This document shows, one piece after another, positions 1 through 5,156 of a DNA stretch of 5,408 nt. Where the stretch lies: the NCBI GenBank assembly GCA_021849995.1, contig JAJZSC010000114.1:1-5408 (forward strand). Reading direction: 5' to 3'. The notes below the pieces were generated by a model. That model did no database searches. It was not told the DNA's origin and saw nothing but the letters and a program-made list of their open reading frames with translations. Numbering within the stretch: position 1 is the stretch's first letter; each line of letters starts with the position of its first letter. This DNA comes from Bacillota bacterium. GTDB lineage: Bacteria > Bacillota > Desulfitobacteriia > Desulfitobacteriales > Desulfitobacteriaceae. The translations under genes were made by a program, and so were the position numbers.

Positions 1-1
1 C

Positions 2-1024
2 AAACTGCGGGAGATGGTGGAAAAGGGAGAATTAGAATTTGTCGCTACTACAGATTTCCAAATGACCACGACTTGTCAGTACAGCGATGTAGTTTTACCA
101 GGCGTTACCTGGTACGAAAAAACCGAACTAACTGCCTCACCGGTACACCCCTACCTGCAGTTACAGCAACCTGCCGTTAAACCTGTTTATGACTGTAAGC
201 CGGAATTCTGGATTTTCCGCGAATTGGCTAAACGATATAACCCAGAGTTTGAGAAATATTTCTTCTCAGGGCTTGATCCTGATCAGGCAGCTGAAAAGGT
301 CATAGAAATCCTCCTTAGTACGGGTGGGCCAACCGTTGAAGGGATAACCCTCGAGCAACTCAAAAAAGGGCCGGTGCGTTTAAAAGGCGAAGGCCCTGGG
401 AATCGGCAGGTTCCGTTCTATGAACAAATCGAGCATAAAAAGGCATTCCCGCCGGTGAGCCTCCCGGCAAAGCTTGAACAAACTGCCCAGTTTGTAAAAT
501 CAGGGCGGATCGAATTCTATAAAGACGAAGATCTTATGCTGGAGTTAGGGGAAGCGCTGCCAGTACACAAGCCGCCCTTTGAAGAGAGTGAATACGCCCT
601 AAACCCTAAGGCTAAGGAAAAATACACTTTTACCTATATCACCCGTAATGCTATTTACCGGGTTCACTCTACCCATTCCAATAATCTCTGGATGAATGAG
701 TTACAGGACAATAAACCCCATGTTTGGCTCAATCCTCAGGATGCAGCTGAAAAAGGGATTAAAGAAGGGGATGAAGTGGAGATTTACAATGATCGCGGCA
801 AAGTTCCCGCTTACGCGGTAGTTGACCCGGGTGTAGGCAGCAAGGTTGCGGTATTTGAAGAAGGTTGGTGGAGCCGTTATACCAAAGGAGTCTCTTACAA
901 CTCCTTAACTTACCCGTTCATCAAGCCTACGCATGAAATCTATTTCGTACCGGGGATGTGGGCTCCAAATACTGCTTGGAACGAATGCCTTTGTGATGTG
1001 AGAAAGGCTGGTGATGCTAAATGA
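2..1024 (+). CDS. Molybdopterin oxidoreductase catalytic subunit (DMSO reductase superfamily), C-terminal part
   Basis: This is the 3' part of a gene for the large catalytic subunit of a complex iron-sulfur molybdoenzyme. The frame is open to the left edge, so the ATG at 14 is internal and about 340 C-terminal residues are visible; family members are usually 700-1200 residues. The end of the molybdopterin domain is seen at 53-121 (DFQMTTTCQYSDVVLPG, then WYEK at 110-121), a region resembling NarG-type (type II) enzymes. The C-terminal molydop-binding beta-barrel domain spans about 625-1000, with HSTH at 665-676, a segment expected near the pterin, then LNPQDAAEKGI and NDRG (788-799). The N-terminal FeS ligands, the metal-ligand residue and any Tat signal lie outside the window, so substrate, direction of catalysis and location cannot be read. 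The stop overlaps the next ATG (ATGA), which indicates translational coupling with the electron-transfer subunit. The family is near certain. Nitrate, chlorate, selenate or sulfur-compound substrates are all possible. Confidence 0.93.
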   Translation, partial: KLREMVEKGELEFVATTDFQMTTTCQYSDVVLPGVTWYEKTELTASPVHPYLQLQQPAVKPVYDCKPEFWIFRELAKRYNPEFEKYFFSGLDPDQAAEKVIEILLSTGGPTVEGITLEQLKKGPVRLKGEGPGNRQVPFYEQIEHKKAFPPVSLPAKLEQTAQFVKSGRIEFYKDEDLMLELGEALPVHKPPFEESEYALNPKAKEKYTFTYITRNAIYRVHSTHSNNLWMNELQDNKPHVWLNPQDAAEKGIKEGDEVEIYNDRGKVPAYAVVDPGVGSKVAVFEEGWWSRYTKGVSYNSLTYPFIKPTHEIYFVPGMWAPNTAWNECLCDVRKAGDAK

Positions 1025-1707
1025 GACTTGGCATGGTAATTGATCTCGACAAGTGTATCGGCTGCCGTACCTGTGCAGTTGCATGCAAATCCCATAATGC
1101 CCAGCCACCTGGTACTTGGTGGAATCGGGTCTTCACTCCAGGAAGTACGTTCCACCAAGCCGCAGTAGGGAAGGACGGGAGGCTGCAGATGAATTTTCTG
1201 CCCGTCTCCTGCCAGATGTGCGATAATGCTCCTTGTGAAAAAGTCTGTCCTGTAGGAGCCACCTACACTGATGAGCGGGGGGTAATTCTGGTAGATTATG
1301 AACGATGTATTGGCTGCCGTTATTGCATCGCTGCCTGCCCGTATGGAGTGCGCCAGTTTAACTGGGAAGACCCGAAAAAGGCTAAGCAACGGGCCGGTTA
1401 TAAAACAGGTTATGAATACGGCCATCCTGAAGATTTCCGGGATAAAGACGGTAGATTGTCCTACACTCCAAACCGGCCGGTAGGAGTAGTGGAGAAGTGC
1501 ACTTTTTGTATCCAATATACCTCAAAAGGGGAAGCGCCTGCCTGTATTCGTTCTTGTCCATCCAGAGCTCGAATCTTTGGAGATTTAGACGACCCTGAGT
1601 CGGAAGCTGGCAGGATCATCCGGGAACGCCAAGTATTCCGGCTAAAAGAAGAGCTCGGCACCCAGCCGAAAGTATATTATCTCGCACCGGTTAAACCGGC
1701 TCGTTAA
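1021..1707 (+). CDS. Four-cluster [4Fe-4S] ferredoxin-type electron-transfer subunit of the molybdoenzyme (PsrB/DmsB/NrfC-like)
   Basis: The 228-residue protein would carry electrons between the membrane anchor and the catalytic subunit. Sixteen cysteines form four ligand groups: C12-C15-C18-C22, C64-C67-C72-C76 (CxxCxxxxCxxxCP), C96-C99-C102-C106 (CxxCxxCxxxCP) and C160-C163-C175-C179 (CxxCx11CxxxCP). All positions are Cys, so four [4Fe-4S] clusters are predicted. NarH-type subunits instead replace one ligand and hold a [3Fe-4S] cluster, so this subunit is nearer the Psr/Dms/Nrf/Ttr group. No signal peptide or membrane segment is visible; the protein is cytoplasmic or is exported piggy-back with its partner. 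The start is the ATG that overlaps the upstream stop. Only a modest AGAAAGG (1001-1007) lies 13 bases upstream, consistent with coupled translation. The first ligand at residue 12 leaves no room for a much later start. Length is normal for the family. The substrate of the complex is not revealed by this subunit. Confidence 0.95.
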   Translation: MRLGMVIDLDKCIGCRTCAVACKSHNAQPPGTWWNRVFTPGSTFHQAAVGKDGRLQMNFLPVSCQMCDNAPCEKVCPVGATYTDERGVILVDYERCIGCRYCIAACPYGVRQFNWEDPKKAKQRAGYKTGYEYGHPEDFRDKDGRLSYTPNRPVGVVEKCTFCIQYTSKGEAPACIRSCPSRARIFGDLDDPESEAGRIIRERQVFRLKEELGTQPKVYYLAPVKPAR

Positions 1708-1715
1708 CTTCAGGT

Positions 1716-1732
1716 AGGAGGTGGAGAAATTG
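1716..1732 (+). promoter_or_regulatory. Ribosome binding site that decides a TTG start for the NrfD-like gene
   Basis: A near-perfect Shine-Dalgarno, AGGAGGTG, lies at 1716-1723, followed by a 6-base spacer and TTG at 1730-1732. The in-frame GTG at 1721 lies inside this Shine-Dalgarno and has no separate ribosome binding site upstream, so it is unlikely to be the start. Using the TTG shortens the protein by three residues. The site sits 8 bases after the stop of the iron-sulfur subunit gene. Confidence 0.8.
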
Positions 1733-3049
1733 GTAAGCAATAGTACTCAAACGATTACATCCAAAGATATTCAAACAACAAGCTTCTTGAGGGCCAATCC
1801 GGGAAGAAAGCTAAACATGGTTTTGGCCTTTGCAGCCGTCCTGCTGTTAGTAAGCCTGGTGACGTGGGGATACCAGCTTAAAAGCGGCCTGATAGTCACC
1901 AATATGCGTAACTCCTTCAGCTGGGGTTTATACATTGCGACCTTTGCTTTCTTTGTTGGGATTGCGGCCGGGGGGTTAATTGTCTCCTCTTCGGTCTACC
2001 TCTTTAATATCGAGAAACTCAAGCCATTTACCAGGATCGCCTCCCTTTCTGCATTCGCTTGTACCTTAGGGGCAGGGGCGATGATCCTTCCGGATATGGG
2101 AAGGGTAGATAGGGTTTACAATATTATTCTTCATCCGAACTTCAAGTCTCCGTTGGTTTGGGATGTTATCGTTATCACGAGTTATATGATAGTTACCTAT
2201 TTAAGTGTATATGTCCAGCTTCTGCCGGATTGGAAAAAAGAAGGGCGTGGTTTCTTAAATGGTTGGACGAAAACCCGTACCCTTGAGGAAATCGAGGGAA
2301 TCTCAAAAAAGTGGTCCAAACGGGTCTCGATCATAGGTTTGCCAATTGCGATTTTGATTCATACGGTTACCGCTTTGATTTTTGCCACCCAAGCTTCCCG
2401 GGGCTGGTGGAACACCGCGGTGTTACCCCCTGACTTTATATCTGTAGCGGTTGCATCCGGTACAGCCTTGGTTCTTTTAATTGCCCTTTTGTTTGTAGGA
2501 AAAGATCGTTTTGCTGAGTATCAGGAAGCATTTAAAACCATGGCTCTTATTGTTGCCGGTGCCTTGGTTGTGCACTTTTTCTTCGCCGCCATGGATCTCC
2601 TTATCCACTGGTGGTGGGGAAAGCCCGAAGCACATGAAGTTCTTTCCTTGGTATTTGGCCGCTACGGCTTGGTTTATGCCACGGAAATCTTTCTTCCAGC
2701 TTTTACGATGATTTACTTTTTCAGCCAGAAAAGCAAAAGTTCTTTCAATATGCTCATACTCGGATGTTCCTTGCTTTTTATCGGGGTTTTTGCCCATCGA
2801 ATGATGCTCATGTTTCCGTCCTTTAATGCCATTCCCTTGAGCCTAAGTCTTCCGGGAATAGGGATTGAGAACTGGGCATACCCTATCGCAATGGGTGAAT
2901 TTCAAGAAGGCCTGCCTGTATTCGTAAGCACCTGGGCCTATTCGCCGACCCTTGTGGAGAGTACTATTGCACTCCTGCCCTTTGGGTTAGTGATATTTGT
3001 TATAGCTCTTGCCCTTAAAACTTATAATTTCTTGCCTGAGAAGAATTAG
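1730..3049 (+). CDS. NrfD/PsrC-family quinone-interacting membrane anchor subunit
   Basis: This polytopic integral membrane protein should exchange electrons with the menaquinone pool and anchor the molybdoenzyme complex. From the TTG start it has 439 residues. About ten hydrophobic segments are visible, near residues 30-46, 63-87, 96-120, 135-160, 200-222, 235-255, 270-293, 310-332, 340-362 and 412-432. Family hallmarks are SWGLYIATFAFFVGIAAGG in segment 2 and LPDMGRVDRVYN followed by SPLVWD between segments 3 and 4. The protein has no haem-binding c-type motif and no FeS ligands, as expected for NrfD-type anchors, which lack cofactors. It is unlike the haem b anchor NarI. The hydrophilic stretch after segment 4 (about residues 160-198, with many Lys, Arg and Glu) is a fairly long loop. 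It is the last gene of the visible operon; the strong terminator at 3184-3218 follows. The GTG at 1721 would add three residues but lies within the Shine-Dalgarno. The family call is firm; the exact partner chemistry is not. Confidence 0.93.
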   Translation: MVSNSTQTITSKDIQTTSFLRANPGRKLNMVLAFAAVLLLVSLVTWGYQLKSGLIVTNMRNSFSWGLYIATFAFFVGIAAGGLIVSSSVYLFNIEKLKPFTRIASLSAFACTLGAGAMILPDMGRVDRVYNIILHPNFKSPLVWDVIVITSYMIVTYLSVYVQLLPDWKKEGRGFLNGWTKTRTLEEIEGISKKWSKRVSIIGLPIAILIHTVTALIFATQASRGWWNTAVLPPDFISVAVASGTALVLLIALLFVGKDRFAEYQEAFKTMALIVAGALVVHFFFAAMDLLIHWWWGKPEAHEVLSLVFGRYGLVYATEIFLPAFTMIYFFSQKSKSSFNMLILGCSLLFIGVFAHRMMLMFPSFNAIPLSLSLPGIGIENWAYPIAMGEFQEGLPVFVSTWAYSPTLVESTIALLPFGLVIFVIALALKTYNFLPEKN

Positions 3050-3067
3050 TTTTATTGTTCTCAGGTA
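3033..3067 (+). terminator. Possible weak stem-loop at the 3' end of the respiratory operon
   Basis: A perfect 8-base inverted repeat, CCTGAGAA (3035-3042) and TTCTCAGG (3058-3065), extends outward by one G-U and one U-A pair to a 10-bp stem with a 15-base loop. The stem spans the stop codon of the NrfD-like gene (3047-3049). The sequence after it (ACTTTAGTTTTG) is only loosely T-rich, so it may be a weak terminator or an mRNA 3'-end structure. The better terminator lies 117 bases further on. Confidence 0.4.
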
Positions 3068-3183
3068 CTTTAGTTTTGAACAAGCAGATAGGAATTTTTT
3101 TGAAGAATTTGGGTTAGGTAGGGATTGTGCTCCTCATTGGAAAGTAAAGGTTGATTGGAATAAAAGCTTAAAAGTCACTTTAT

Positions 3184-3218
3184 AACCTCTTAAAAGGAAG
3201 TCCTTCTAAGAGGTTTTT
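3184..3218 (+). terminator. Strong intrinsic terminator after the molybdoenzyme operon
   Basis: The arms AACCTCTTA (3184-3192) and TAAGAGGTT (3207-3215) are perfectly complementary. After one A-C mismatch the stem continues as AAGG (3194-3197) and CCTT (3202-3205) around a 4-base loop. The last T's of the right arm run into TTT and then AAATTT. No convincing terminator lies before it except the weak stem-loop at 3033-3067, so it probably ends the transcript of the three-gene respiratory operon, 134 bases after the last stop codon. Confidence 0.85.
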
Positions 3219-3269
3219 AAATTTGTCTCCTTTTAAAACTGTATGATTCTTTAGACAAAAGGACAATTT
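3219..3269. repeat. Imperfect inverted repeat overlapping a candidate promoter
   Basis: The right arm AAAAGGACAATTT (3257-3269) is complementary to the left arm at 3219-3234, which reads AAATTTGTCTCCTTTT, if the left arm carries three unpaired bases (one T and two between GT and CCTTTT). The core of ten pairs, TTGT/ACAA and CCTTTT/AAAAGG, is exact around a 22-base loop. The right arm lies just upstream of the TATAAT at 3278 and covers the end of the possible -35 region, so it could be an operator. It could also be chance in an AT-rich stretch. Confidence 0.3.
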
Positions 3270-3283
3270 AAGCCAGGTATAAT
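3252..3283 (+). promoter_or_regulatory. Candidate sigma-A-type promoter for the short P-loop frame
   Basis: A perfect -10 hexamer, TATAAT, lies at 3278-3283. The best -35 match is TAGACA at 3252-3257 (5 of 6 to TTGACA), but the spacer would be 20 bases, longer than the usual 16-18, so the -35 is doubtful. A start near 3290 would give a leader of about 30 bases with the Shine-Dalgarno GGGAGGG at 3306-3312. The position directly after a terminator supports a new transcription unit. Confidence 0.45.
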
Positions 3284-3321
3284 TTTTTGACGAAAATCCT
3301 AAGACGGGAGGGATAGAGAAC

Positions 3322-3459
3322 TTGGCGCGAAGTATTGAAGCATATGTTGGGGAATATGCAAGCGGTAAAAGCGAGTGTGCTGTAAACAGAGCACTGGAAC
3401 TCCTGAAAATGAAGGATATTAGTTTCGTGGGATTAAAATGGTTCCATCCGAGCCTTTAG
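3322..3459 (+). pseudogene. Truncated N-terminus of a P-loop (MinD/ParA-like) ATPase, probable gene remnant
   Basis: A TTG at 3322, 9 bases after GGGAGGG (3306-3312), opens a 45-codon frame ending in TAG at 3457. The peptide begins MARSIEAYVGEYASGKSECA and carries a complete Walker A signature, G10-E-Y-A-S-G-K-S17 (GxxxxGKS), directly after a first beta-strand, then an amphipathic helix (VNRALELLK). This is the start expected of a deviant P-loop ATPase. From memory, similar starts occur in proteins of roughly 240-260 residues in Desulfitobacterium and relatives, in which the helix leads to a second strand with a VDLDLVEPF-like motif. Here the equivalent segment, FVGLKWFHP, has lost the acidic residues and stops at once. 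No Walker B or later motif is present. A candidate promoter precedes it and a terminator follows at 3492-3535, so the unit looks like a gene that lost its interior and 3' part but kept its control signals. A genuine 45-residue small protein is less likely but not excluded. The homology is recalled, not searched. Confidence 0.6.
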
Positions 3460-3491
3460 TAGGGGCAGATATTCAATTTACGGATTTGTTT

Positions 3492-3535
3492 AAAGGATCT
3501 ACTGACTTCCTAATTGGTTACAGTAGGCCCTTTTT
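3492..3535 (+). terminator. Strong intrinsic terminator upstream of the germination operon
   Basis: The core stem is CTACTG (3499-3504) with CAGTAG (3521-3526). It extends outward through a T-G wobble, one A-C mismatch, GG/CC and AAA/TTT to 13 positions in all. The loop is 16 bases (3505-3520), and the right arm ends in CCC followed by five T's (3531-3535). It follows the short P-loop frame by 32 bases and would stop read-through into the gerA-like gene. Confidence 0.8.
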
Positions 3536-3538
3536 GTT

Positions 3539-3568
3539 GCATAACTAAACTCCTTCATGCGAACAATA
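3539..3568 (+). promoter_or_regulatory. Candidate sigma-G-type (forespore) promoter of the germinant-receptor operon
   Basis: GCATA at 3539-3543 fits the sigma-G -35 pattern (GHATR). After an 18-base spacer, AACAATA at 3562-3568 partly fits the -10 pattern (CATNHTA): four of the six specified positions match. A start near 3575 would leave a very short leader beginning about at the Shine-Dalgarno AAAGGAGGG (3576-3584). Receptor operons of the gerA family are sigma-G dependent in Bacillus subtilis, which makes this assignment reasonable. The match alone is modest. Confidence 0.35.
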
Positions 3569-3590
3569 AACTGGCAAAGGAGGGATAATT

Positions 3591-5156
3591 ATGGCAAGTT
3601 GGCTAAAAATGCTAAAAGATCTTACTGTTAGGTCACATGTAAAAGAAGTACGTACCCCTCCCCCTATGCCATCTGATGAAGATTGGGTGAAACCCCTTTC
3701 ATATCTAAGAATTAAAGAGTTATTATCTGCCAGCACGGATATCGTGTTTAGGGAGTTCATTCTAAAAGGTAAACAAGACATTCAATGCTCATTAGCTGTA
3801 GTAGACGGGCTAATCGATAAACAGATCATTGATCAATTTATCTTAAAGCCCTTAATGGTGGATTTTGCTGGCGAGTTGGAGAAAATGGATCTGACACAAA
3901 AAACTGCGCCTGACTTAATTTTAAGCAGACTTGCCCCGGCCAATGAGATTAAAAAAATAGATAAGTTAGGGGACGCGTTAGACGGGATATTGTCGGGTGA
4001 TGCAGTTCTGTTTTTGGGTGAAGAATCAGCCCTACTCATAGGTGCCCGCGGTTGGGTAAACCGTGGAGTGGCTGAGCCCCAGACTGAATCATCAGTTCGC
4101 GGGCCAAGAGAGGGTCTGTCTGAAACATTAAGAATCAATACCTCCCTTATTAGAAGAAAAATTAAACACCCTTCTCTTCGCATAAAGTCACTAAAAGTTG
4201 GGGAGTTAACCCGGACGGATATTGTCGTGACATATATTGAAAGTCTTGCGAGTGAGGATGTACTTAACGAGCTATATGATAGGTTGAGCAGGATTAAAAT
4301 CGATGGTGTGCTAGAATCAGGGTATCTGGAAGAATTGATCGAGGATATGCCCTATTCCCCTTTTCCACAGGTTACCTATACTGAGCGGCCAGATGTTGTA
4401 GCAGCAAACTTGTTGGAAGGAAAAATAGCAATTTTAGTCGATGGAACTCCTATAGCTTTGATCGTGCCAGTTGTTTTTGCGGAGTTTATGCAGGTGAGTG
4501 AGGATTATTTTGAGAGGGCCATGATCGTAATTCTGGTTAGATTTGTACGCTTTGCAGGGGTTTTTTTGGCACTTTTGGCTCCAAGTATCTACATTGCAGT
4601 AACCAACTTTCACCATGAAATGCTTCCAACAGATCTTGCCTTGAGCATTGCAGCCGGGCGAGAGAATGTGCCCGTACCGGCCTTGTTAGAAGCATTAATA
4701 ATGGTTTTCGCTTTAGAAATCTTGCAGGAGGCGGGGCTCCGTTTGCCCCGTCCAATGGGGCAAACGATTGGAATCGTTGGAGCCCTTATCATTGGTGATG
4801 CAGCGGTTAAAGCCAATCTTGTAAGCCCGATCATGGTTATTATCGTAGGACTAACTGCAGTAGCTACCTATGCGATGCCATCTTATGATGTAGCAATAGC
4901 AATCAGATTAGTCCGTGTTCCTTTGATGATCTTAGCCGGATCGCTGGGTTTCTTTGGGATCGGTGTTGGATTATATGCCTTATTGATTCACCTGTTGTGC
5001 CTAAGATCTTTCGGTACCCCGTACTTGAGCCCAATAGCCCCCTTACGAATCAGGGCTCTATTACAAGATACCTTTGTTAGAGCACCCTGGTGGGCACTTA
5101 AACGAAGACCACATCTCATTGAGACAAAGGAACCTAAAACAGGGGGCAATAGCTGA
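3591..5156 (+). CDS. Spore germination protein, GerA family (germinant receptor A subunit)
   Basis: This is the A subunit of a Ger-type nutrient germinant receptor, which sits in the inner membrane of the dormant spore and takes part in the germination response. Its 521 residues are normal for the family (about 480-550). The N-terminal soluble domain (about 1-280) contains the family segments DIVFREF, VVDGLIDKQIIDQFILKPLM, LFLGEESALLIGARGW and RGPREGLSE (170-178), then IRRKIKHPSLR. The membrane domain starts near residue 285 (DGTPIALIVPVVFAEFMQ) and has several hydrophobic segments, with the conserved GLRLPRPMGQTIGIVGALIIGDAAV near 383-407 and YAMPSYD. A basic, hydrophilic tail follows. The ATG has an excellent Shine-Dalgarno, AAAGGAGGG (3576-3584), 6 bases upstream. 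The stop shares one base with the next gene (TGATG), giving the usual A-B order. Which germinant is sensed, and whether the best name is gerAA-, gerBA- or gerKA-like, cannot be told from this sequence. An unusual stem-loop lies inside the gene at 4732-4766. Confidence 0.96.
   Translation: MASWLKMLKDLTVRSHVKEVRTPPPMPSDEDWVKPLSYLRIKELLSASTDIVFREFILKGKQDIQCSLAVVDGLIDKQIIDQFILKPLMVDFAGELEKMDLTQKTAPDLILSRLAPANEIKKIDKLGDALDGILSGDAVLFLGEESALLIGARGWVNRGVAEPQTESSVRGPREGLSETLRINTSLIRRKIKHPSLRIKSLKVGELTRTDIVVTYIESLASEDVLNELYDRLSRIKIDGVLESGYLEELIEDMPYSPFPQVTYTERPDVVAANLLEGKIAILVDGTPIALIVPVVFAEFMQVSEDYFERAMIVILVRFVRFAGVFLALLAPSIYIAVTNFHHEMLPTDLALSIAAGRENVPVPALLEALIMVFALEILQEAGLRLPRPMGQTIGIVGALIIGDAAVKANLVSPIMVIIVGLTAVATYAMPSYDVAIAIRLVRVPLMILAGSLGFFGIGVGLYALLIHLLCLRSFGTPYLSPIAPLRIRALLQDTFVRAPWWALKRRPHLIETKEPKTGGNS
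4732..4766. repeat. Perfect 10-bp inverted repeat with a competing hairpin inside the gerA-like gene
   Basis: CGTTTGCCCC (4740-4749) and GGGGCAAACG (4757-4766) are exact reverse complements around a 7-base loop. The segment GCCCCG (4745-4750) can instead pair with CGGGGC (4732-4737), also with a 7-base loop. The two hairpins exclude each other. The DNA encodes the conserved RLPRPMGQT stretch (residues 384-392), so codon constraint may explain part of it. No T-run follows, so it is not a standard terminator. Confidence 0.6.

Larger units (their letters stand above)
3050..3590. other. Intergenic region between the respiratory and germination operons
   Basis: This 541-base stretch has no full-length gene. 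In order it contains the right arm of a stem-loop at the nrfD-like stop, about 115 bases (3068-3183) in which I see nothing beyond a 13-codon frame without a Shine-Dalgarno, a strong terminator, a candidate promoter with an imperfect inverted repeat, the short P-loop frame at 3322-3459, a second strong terminator, and a candidate sporulation promoter plus ribosome binding site for the gerA-like gene. I saw no convincing gene on the minus strand. The layout is of two independent flanking operons with a small relic transcription unit between them. Confidence 0.7.

Noticed and set aside
940..1515. Minus-strand open frame of 191 codons opposite the catalytic and iron-sulfur subunit genes
   Set aside because: It lies wholly opposite two well-supported genes, and its translation shows no recognisable domain. 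It is a shadow frame.
1687..1699. CCGGT-TAA-ACCGG small inverted repeat at the end of the iron-sulfur subunit gene
   Set aside because: A 5-bp stem with a 3-base loop is too small to argue for function, has no T-run after it, and lies between coupled genes that must be co-transcribed.
3076..3117. TTG-started 13-codon frame after the NrfD-like gene
   Set aside because: It is too short, has no Shine-Dalgarno and carries no recognisable motif.
3050..3590. IS element, tRNA, riboswitch or CRISPR in the intergenic region
   Set aside because: I found no transposase frame, terminal repeats with target duplication, cloverleaf, recognisable aptamer or direct-repeat array. The hairpins present are explained as terminators or short inverted repeats.
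3545..3781. Minus-strand 78-codon frame across the start of the gerA-like gene
   Set aside because: It overlaps the promoter, Shine-Dalgarno and first codons of a clear gene on the other strand, and its translation has no family features.
3833..4183. Minus-strand 116-codon frame inside the gerA-like gene
   Set aside because: It is fully contained opposite a conserved coding region and has no recognisable product.
4557..4567. GGGG followed by T7 in the gerA-like gene as a slippage or phase-variation site
   Set aside because: A run of seven is short for phase variation. The frame is intact across it, and it encodes an ordinary hydrophobic stretch (GVFL) of a membrane segment.
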